Below, piece by piece: positions 5,525 to 9,590 of a stretch of DNA of 9,590 nucleotides. How positions within the stretch are numbered: the stretch's first letter is position 1; each line of letters begins with the position of its first letter. The notes beneath the pieces were generated by a model. That model did not search any database, was not told the DNA's origin, and was given only the letters and a program-made list of their open reading frames with translations. The position numbers and the translations under genes are program-made. Source of the DNA: Acidobacteriota bacterium (lineage in GTDB: Bacteria; Acidobacteriota; Terriglobia; Versatilivoradales; Versatilivoraceae); the NCBI GenBank assembly GCA_028875135.1, contig JAPPFQ010000241.1, forward strand, positions 1 through 9,590, in the 5' to 3' direction.

Positions 5525-6523
5525 ATGAGATCTGCCTGTCCCGTCCAGATCAGCGGTGTCGGCTGTCATGTGCCCGAGCGTCTCCTCACCAATAAGGACC
5601 TCGAAAAGATGGTGGACACCTCGGACGAGTGGATCCTGCAAAGGACCGGCATCGCCACCCGCCACATTCTCGAGCCCGGCAAGGCCACTTCCGACATGGC
5701 TGTGGAGGCAATCAAGGCCCTTTGCCGTTCGACGGGGATGGAACCCCAAGAGATCGAAGTGTTGATCGTCGCCACCGTGACTCCGGACATGTATTTTCCG
5801 GCCACCGCCTGCCTGGTGCAGGACAAGCTAGGACTTTCACAAACCTGGGGGTTCGATCTCTCGGCGGCTTGCTGTGGCTTCGTGTATGCGGTCTCGGCAG
5901 GAGCGGCCTTCGTCGCCTCCGGAATGCACCGCCGCGTGGTGGTGGTCGGCGCCGATTCAATGTCCCGGATCATCGACTACCAGGATCGCAACACCTGTGT
6001 GCTCTTCGGCGATGGAGCCGGCGCGGTCCTGCTGGAGCCGGCGGTCCGGGAGGAATATTCCTTCATCGACGCCCACCATGAGATCGACGGCTCGGGCGGC
6101 CCCAGTCTGTGCATGCCGGCTGGAGGGAGCTTGATGCCACCCAGTTGCGAGACGGTCAAGCAGCGCTTGCACTATGTCAAGCAGGAAGGCCAGCCGGTTT
6201 TCAAGTTCGCCACTCGAAAGATGGAGGAAGCCAGCCGGATCGTGCTGGAACGAAACCAACTGTCGCCCCGCGATCTCCGACTGCTCATTCCTCATCAAGC
6301 CAACGCCCGGATTATTCGGGGAACGGCCGACCGGCTCGGATTGCGTGAGGATCAGGTGGTTCTGAACCTTCACAAGTACGGAAACACCACCGCGGCCACC
6401 ATTCCCCTGGCCATCAGGGACGCTCTTTCCGAAAACAGGCTGGTCAAGGGAGACGTGGTCCTGCTGGCCTCGGTGGGTGCGGGATTCACGGTAGGCACGG
6501 CGCTGCTTCGCTGGGCTTACTGA
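5525..6523 (+). CDS. fabH: 3-oxoacyl-[acyl-carrier-protein] synthase III FabH
   Basis: Condensing enzyme that starts type II fatty acid synthesis by joining acetyl-CoA (or another short acyl-CoA) to malonyl-ACP. It has 332 residues, normal for FabH. The Cys-His-Asn triad is present: C116 in DLSAACCGF, H257 in LIPHQAN, and N287 in YGNTTAAT. Also seen are the N-terminal DTSDEWILQRTGI (31-43), VATVTPD (82-88), GDGAGAVLL (162-170) and the C-terminal VGAGFTVGTALL. The residue after the catalytic cysteine is a second cysteine (C117) where E. coli has Ala. The ATG at 5525 has GGGAG at 5511-5515. A GTG nine codons upstream is less likely, since FabH proteins begin close to this ATG. fabH is a single gene here, not with plsX, fabD, fabG or acpP, and reads divergently from the DUF2203 gene. 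Confidence 0.95.
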   Translation: MRSACPVQISGVGCHVPERLLTNKDLEKMVDTSDEWILQRTGIATRHILEPGKATSDMAVEAIKALCRSTGMEPQEIEVLIVATVTPDMYFPATACLVQDKLGLSQTWGFDLSAACCGFVYAVSAGAAFVASGMHRRVVVVGADSMSRIIDYQDRNTCVLFGDGAGAVLLEPAVREEYSFIDAHHEIDGSGGPSLCMPAGGSLMPPSCETVKQRLHYVKQEGQPVFKFATRKMEEASRIVLERNQLSPRDLRLLIPHQANARIIRGTADRLGLREDQVVLNLHKYGNTTAATIPLAIRDALSENRLVKGDVVLLASVGAGFTVGTALLRWAY

Positions 6524-6548
6524 AGGCCGGAAACCGACCCGGGCACGG

Positions 6549-6577
6549 TTGACGCAGGATATCGATCTCATTATGAT
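6549..6577 (+). promoter_or_regulatory. Sigma70-type promoter for the superoxide dismutase gene
   Basis: TTGACG at 6549-6554 and TATGAT at 6572-6577 are separated by exactly 17 bp, five of six matches in each hexamer. This is the best canonical promoter in the window. Transcription would start near 6584, giving a leader of about 97 nt. It shows that the dismutase gene is not dependent on fabH readthrough. Confidence 0.65.
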
Positions 6578-6680
6578 TACCGGACGATTTCGAGCAGAAT
6601 CGCCGGCGCCAATTGCCCGGCTCTTGAAAGGGGCCGTCTGCGCATCATCCTGGTTCCCGATCCGATAGGAGGAGATCCGT

Positions 6681-7310
6681 ATGGTTTACGAATGGAAGTT
6701 CAATCCGAGGCCCTATTCCGATGAGGAAGCCAAAGAGCTGTTGAAGGATGTGGTCTCAGCCGAAACGAGCGACTGGCACTACAACACCCATCACAAGGGA
6801 TATGTCACTTTCCTGAATAACATCGAGAACGAGTTGCAGACGGCGGACCGGGCCAAGGCAAACGGTAACTACAGCCAGGTCGGCGAGTTGAAGCGCCGTT
6901 TTACCTGGAACCACGCGGGAGCCCTGCTCCATGACGTGTACTGGGAAGTCATGGGCGGAGACGGCGATGCCTCCAAGGCTCCCGAACTCTCCAAGGCGCT
7001 GACCGCGGAGTTCGGTTCGGTAGACAACTGGAAGGCCGATTTCAAAGCCGCGGCCTTCGCCGCAAAGCTCAGTGGTTGGGGATTGCTGGTCTACGATGCC
7101 CTCTATTCGCAGCGGCTGATCAATGTGCTGGTCGACGAGCATCAGTACGGGGCCATCTGGGGAGGGATCCCCTTGATTTCCTGTGACGTGTTCGAGCACG
7201 CCTACTACCACAAGGACGGCCCCGGTCGTGTCAAGTACATTGACAATTTCATCGCCAACCTCAATTGGGAAAGGATCGAGAGCCGATACAAGAAGCATGT
7301 GGCGGGGTAG
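6681..7310 (+). CDS. sod: Superoxide dismutase, Fe/Mn family
   Basis: Converts superoxide to hydrogen peroxide and oxygen in the cytoplasm; 209 residues, no signal peptide. The four metal ligands are recognisable by alignment to E. coli SodA: H33 in WHYNTHH, H84 in LLHDVYW, and D169 and H173 in DVFEHAYY. The second-shell Y41 and W133 (SGWG) are also present. The outer-sphere residue that is Gln146 in E. coli SodA appears to be H154 in DEHQ, as in mycobacterial enzymes, so metal preference cannot be called. The residue two before the aspartate ligand is S167, where Mn enzymes usually have Gly. The C-terminal FWNVVNW signature is altered to FIANLNW. AGGAGGAG at 6667-6674 is a very strong ribosome site six bases before the ATG, suggesting high expression. 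It has its own promoter and no clear rho-independent terminator. Confidence 0.93.
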   Translation: MVYEWKFNPRPYSDEEAKELLKDVVSAETSDWHYNTHHKGYVTFLNNIENELQTADRAKANGNYSQVGELKRRFTWNHAGALLHDVYWEVMGGDGDASKAPELSKALTAEFGSVDNWKADFKAAAFAAKLSGWGLLVYDALYSQRLINVLVDEHQYGAIWGGIPLISCDVFEHAYYHKDGPGRVKYIDNFIANLNWERIESRYKKHVAG

Positions 7311-7501
7311 TTGTTGAATCCTTCCGGGGGGAGTGTGTCCGGAAAGCCTGTCGAGACCTGCTCCCCCAATCCTCACCCTGGTCCCACCTGGTTCCTGTAT
7401 CCCTCGCCATCCCATTGCAAGGGTTCTGATTGGGGAGCCCGACAAGCCCTCGTCGGAGGGGATGTTCCTGATCCGATTGCGCTGGTAAAGCACCGCGCAT
7501 T

Positions 7502-7510
7502 TGCTATAAT
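7502..7510 (+). promoter_or_regulatory. Extended -10 promoter for rpsA
   Basis: TGCTATAAT, a perfect -10 with the TGn extension, ends 36 bp before the rpsA start codon, giving a leader of about 30 nt with CGGAG as ribosome site at 7534-7538. No good -35 exists at 17 bp (CTGGTA). The same nonamer with a following C-run is found in front of yggX. Confidence 0.65.
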
Positions 7511-7546
7511 CCCCAACCAAATTTTCAATCCGTCGGAGTTTTATTT

Positions 7547-9031
7547 ATGGAAGACAAAGATCAAGTGGATGCAGGCAGCGAAGTCGTGGACGAGGAAGAA
7601 GAGGAAGATTTCGCCACGCTGCTTGCCAAATATGAACAATCCCGCCCGCCGTTGAAACCGGGACAGGTGGTCGAAGGCAAGATCGTAGGGATCTATGACA
7701 ACGAACTCCTGGTGGACGCAGGCGGCCGGTCCGAAGCCACCCTGATGAAGGATGAGATCAAGGGACCCGATGGGAAACTGCTGTTCGGGATGGGCGATTC
7801 CATTTCCGTGATGCTGGAAGGATCGGCCGATTCCGACATCCAGCTCAGGGTTTCCTACAGAAAGGCGCTGAGGGCCAAGCAACTGGCGGCCTTGCAGGAA
7901 TCCATCGACAGCGGCAAGAACCTGGAAGGCAGGGTCGTGGAAGTCGTCAAGGGCGGATTGTTGGCGGACGTGGGCATGCGCGGCTTTATTCCGGCCTCCC
8001 AGGTCGACGAGTCCTATGTCGAGGATCTCAAGCCCTACCTGGGACAAACGCTGACTCTCAAGGTCATGCAGCATGACCTGCCCAACGGCAAGCTGATCCT
8101 GTCGCGGCGGGCATTGCTCAACGAAGCCAGGGCCGTAAAGCGCAAGGAGACCCTGGCCACCCTGGCCGTCGGCCAGCGCCTGCCGGGCATCATTCGGAGA
8201 ATCCTCGATTACGGGGCCTTCGTGGACATCGGCGGCGTCGAGGGGTTGCTTCATATCTCCGAGATGTCCTGGAGGCGAATCAAGCATCCGTCCCAACTCT
8301 TCAAGGTCGGAGACCACATCGAGGTAGCGGTTCTCAAATACGATCAGGAGAGGTGCCGGATCTCCCTGGGCTTCCGCAAACCCGAGGACGATCCCTGGCG
8401 CGATGCCGCCGCGCTCTTCCCGGAAGGCACCATCATTACCGGAACCGTGAAGAAACTGGAGCACTTTGGCGCATTCGTGGAGCTCGAAACGGGGATCCAG
8501 GGGTTGCTGCCGATCTCCGAGATCTCCTGGACCCGGAGGTTGTCCCACGCGGACCAGGTTCTGAAGGTCAACGACGTCATCGACGCCGTGGTGACTAGGC
8601 TGGATCCATCCAATCGGAAGATGTCCATGAGCCTGAAACAGGTCACCGAGCATCCCTGGGAGGCTTTTGCCCACAGCACAGAGGTGGATGCCGTTCTTCA
8701 GGGCATTGTGACCCGCACGGCCGACTTCGGATTGTTTGTGGAAGTGGCCGAGGGAGTTGAAGGCCTGGTGCATGTTTCCGAGCTTCCCGAAACACCCGGG
8801 CGGGCCTCCGTGTCCAACTACCAGCCCGGGGAAGAAATTGTGGTGAAGATGCTGGGCATGGACCTCGACAACCGCCGGATTTCGCTCAGCGCCAAAGCGG
8901 TCAGCGATGAGGAAGCCAGGACTGACGTTCAGGAATACCTGGAAAACGCCTCGGATACCCAGGCGACCGGACAGGCGCTCGGCGAGAGCTTTCCCGAGGA
9001 ACTCCAGCAGGGATCACGAAAGGCCGAGTAG
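7547..9031 (+). CDS. rpsA: 30S ribosomal protein S1, five S1 domains
   Basis: RNA-binding protein that brings mRNA to the small ribosomal subunit. It has 494 residues: an acidic N-terminus (EEEEED at 16-21), then five S1 (OB-fold) repeats at about 36-105, 123-190, 208-277, 292-364 and 379-449, and a polar tail. Repeats 3 to 5 are canonical, with DYGAFVDIGGVEGLLHISE (221-239), HFGAFVELETGIQGLLPISE (306-325) and DFGLFVEVAEGVEGLVHVSE (393-412). Repeats 1 and 2 diverge as ribosome-anchoring repeats do (NELLVDAGGRSEATL, GGLLADVGMRGFIPASQVD), and each repeat ends in an RISLS-like strand. E. coli S1 has six repeats and 557 residues, so one repeat is absent. The ATG at 7547 has GGAG eight bases ahead. 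It is a single gene with its own promoter; no cmk is next to it. An S1-like RNA-binding paralogue is the only real alternative. Confidence 0.9.
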   Translation: MEDKDQVDAGSEVVDEEEEEDFATLLAKYEQSRPPLKPGQVVEGKIVGIYDNELLVDAGGRSEATLMKDEIKGPDGKLLFGMGDSISVMLEGSADSDIQLRVSYRKALRAKQLAALQESIDSGKNLEGRVVEVVKGGLLADVGMRGFIPASQVDESYVEDLKPYLGQTLTLKVMQHDLPNGKLILSRRALLNEARAVKRKETLATLAVGQRLPGIIRRILDYGAFVDIGGVEGLLHISEMSWRRIKHPSQLFKVGDHIEVAVLKYDQERCRISLGFRKPEDDPWRDAAALFPEGTIITGTVKKLEHFGAFVELETGIQGLLPISEISWTRRLSHADQVLKVNDVIDAVVTRLDPSNRKMSMSLKQVTEHPWEAFAHSTEVDAVLQGIVTRTADFGLFVEVAEGVEGLVHVSELPETPGRASVSNYQPGEEIVVKMLGMDLDNRRISLSAKAVSDEEARTDVQEYLENASDTQATGQALGESFPEELQQGSRKAE

Positions 9032-9101
9032 CCCTCGGACCGGACGCTGCGTCGCCGCTCTGTCCTCACTTGAGTCCCACACTTTTCCCCTGAATCACCC
9101 G

Positions 9102-9120
9102 GGCTGCCCTCAGGGCAGCC
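9102..9120 (+). terminator. Hairpin after rpsA, probable terminator
   Basis: GGCTGCCC and GGGCAGCC form a perfect 8-bp stem with the 3-nt loop TCA, 70 bp after the rpsA stop. The following TGTCATTCC is only modestly T-rich, so the terminator would be weak or rho-assisted. Confidence 0.5.
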
Positions 9121-9156
9121 TGTCATTCCAATGTTCGGCCGCTCCCTTGCCCACAT

Positions 9157-9231
9157 GAGCCGGGGAACCGCCGTTCGCATGGCGGAGCGGTGAACCCGGC
9201 CGCCTTGCCGTCAGCGAACGCCCGAGCCGGG
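9157..9231 (+). other. Structured leader before the M19 dipeptidase gene
   Basis: GCCGGG (9159-9164) pairs with CCCGGC (9195-9200), and inside it ACCGC (9167-9171) pairs with GCGGT (9187-9191). The loop bases GTTCGC (9173-9178) are complementary to GCGAAC (9214-9219), which would close a pseudoknot. An 8-bp direct repeat, GAGCCGGG (9157-9164 and 9224-9231), lets CCCGGC pair alternatively with a site touching the ribosome-binding sequence. No known riboswitch class is recognised, and high GC makes chance pairing a real possibility. Confidence 0.35.
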
Positions 9232-9245
9232 AGAGGAGCTCTCCA

Positions 9246-9590
9246 GTGAGATCGATCTTTGACGGGCACCTGGACCTGGCCCTGTTCGCCCTGGCCCACA
9301 ACCGGGACATGACCGAGTCCGCGGCGGTCAGCAACCGGCGCGAACAGGGAATGGCGGATGCGTTGGAACGGGGCCGGGGCGCCGTCAGCCTGCCGGATAT
9401 GAGGCGGGGAAGGGTAGCGGTGTGCCAGTCGTCCCTGGCGGCCCGGGTGAACCGCGAGATCCAGCCCGTCAGCCGCCTCGATCTGGACTTCGGCACCCAG
9501 GCCATGGCTTACGCCAACGCCCAGGGGCAGTTGGCTTACTACCGCGTGCTGGAGGAGATGGGCGAGGTCACACTGATAGGTACCGTGGAG
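9246..9590 (+). CDS. Membrane dipeptidase, peptidase family M19, N-terminal part (runs off the window)
   Basis: The frame from GTG at 9246 stays open to the last base, giving 115 residues of a protein that usually has 350-390. It begins RSIFDGHLDLALFALAHNRD, in which H8 and D10 form the HxD zinc-binding pair of M19 (renal dipeptidase-like) enzymes. GRGAVSLPDMRRGRVAVCQSSL and AYANAQGQLAYYRVLEEMG, further along, are typical of the bacterial branch that hydrolyses dipeptides, sometimes with D-residues. No signal peptide is present, so the protein is probably cytoplasmic despite the family name. The GTG start is chosen because GAGAGGAG at 9231-9238 lies seven bases before it and the HxD motif follows at the usual distance. 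The remaining zinc ligands are beyond the window. It lies 214 bp after rpsA, past a hairpin, so it is likely a separate transcript. Confidence 0.88.
   Translation, partial: MRSIFDGHLDLALFALAHNRDMTESAAVSNRREQGMADALERGRGAVSLPDMRRGRVAVCQSSLAARVNREIQPVSRLDLDFGTQAMAYANAQGQLAYYRVLEEMGEVTLIGTVE

Noticed and set aside
5192..5749. N-terminal extension of the DUF2203 frame to 5749
   Set aside because: The extra 186 codons run antisense through the control region and the fabH start, and none resemble the family; the family's own N-terminus starts at 5191.
7322..7344. TTCCGG/CCGGAA hairpin after sod as a rho-independent terminator
   Set aside because: The stem is only 6 bp with an 11-nt loop and no T-run follows.
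7311..7655. A 114-codon + strand frame after sod
   Set aside because: Starts directly after the sod stop without a ribosome site, lacks any family similarity, and overlaps the rpsA promoter and start.
7541..8773. A 410-codon open frame on the minus strand opposite rpsA
   Set aside because: It is the antisense shadow of a high-GC coding sequence; its translation has no recognisable domain, and the + strand frame is a clear S1 protein.
1..9590. tRNA or rRNA genes, transposases, phage or toxin-antitoxin genes
   Set aside because: None recognised on either strand; the spacers are too short or lack the expected cloverleaf or coding features.

Overview
The window is about 60% GC bacterial chromosome with compact spacing. 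It mixes a phosphonate-catabolism operon with ordinary housekeeping genes. Nothing in it looks phage-derived, and no transposase or CRISPR array is visible. The combination of a short bacillary-length MurB, a five-domain ribosomal protein S1, YggX, a DUF2203 protein, an Fe/Mn superoxide dismutase and an M19 dipeptidase suggests a Gram-negative organism outside the well-studied Proteobacteria. Acidobacteriota is my best guess, but it rests on protein flavour only and is weakly held.

Left part (1-3181, + strand): the 3' half of phosphonoacetate hydrolase (phnA), then phosphonoacetaldehyde dehydrogenase (phnY) joined to it by an ATGA overlap, then after 16 bp a zinc-dependent alcohol dehydrogenase of the phosphonate-associated type. 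PhnY oxidises phosphonoacetaldehyde to phosphonoacetate, and PhnA splits that into acetate and phosphate. The dehydrogenase may feed an alcohol such as 2-hydroxyethylphosphonate into the same route (inference). The usual entry enzyme, the 2-aminoethylphosphonate transaminase PhnW, is not in the window and may lie upstream.

Middle (3189-6523): yggX (-) converges on the phosphonate operon with a 7-bp gap. A 424-bp spacer follows, holding a perfect extended -10 for yggX, a 141-bp inverted-repeat element with a 9-bp tandem array, and a promoter for murB (+). murB converges on a DUF2203 gene (-) with a single base between the stop codons. The divergent 333-bp spacer between the DUF2203 gene and fabH (+) is rich in dyads: a degenerate long inverted repeat, a perfect 6-7-6 dyad lying across the fabH promoter, and a GC-rich hairpin in the fabH leader.

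Right part (6524-9590, + strand): an Fe/Mn superoxide dismutase with its own sigma70-type promoter and a strong Shine-Dalgarno; rpsA (ribosomal protein S1, five S1 domains) with an extended -10 nearly identical to that of yggX; a hairpin terminator candidate; a structured 5' leader that could fold as a pseudoknot; and the first 115 codons of an M19 membrane dipeptidase, which runs off the end.

I do not see an obviously new multi-gene system. The items most worth a second look are the alcohol dehydrogenase of unknown substrate in the PhnA-PhnY operon, the dyad-rich fabH control region, the structured leader before the dipeptidase, and the 141-bp inverted-repeat element.
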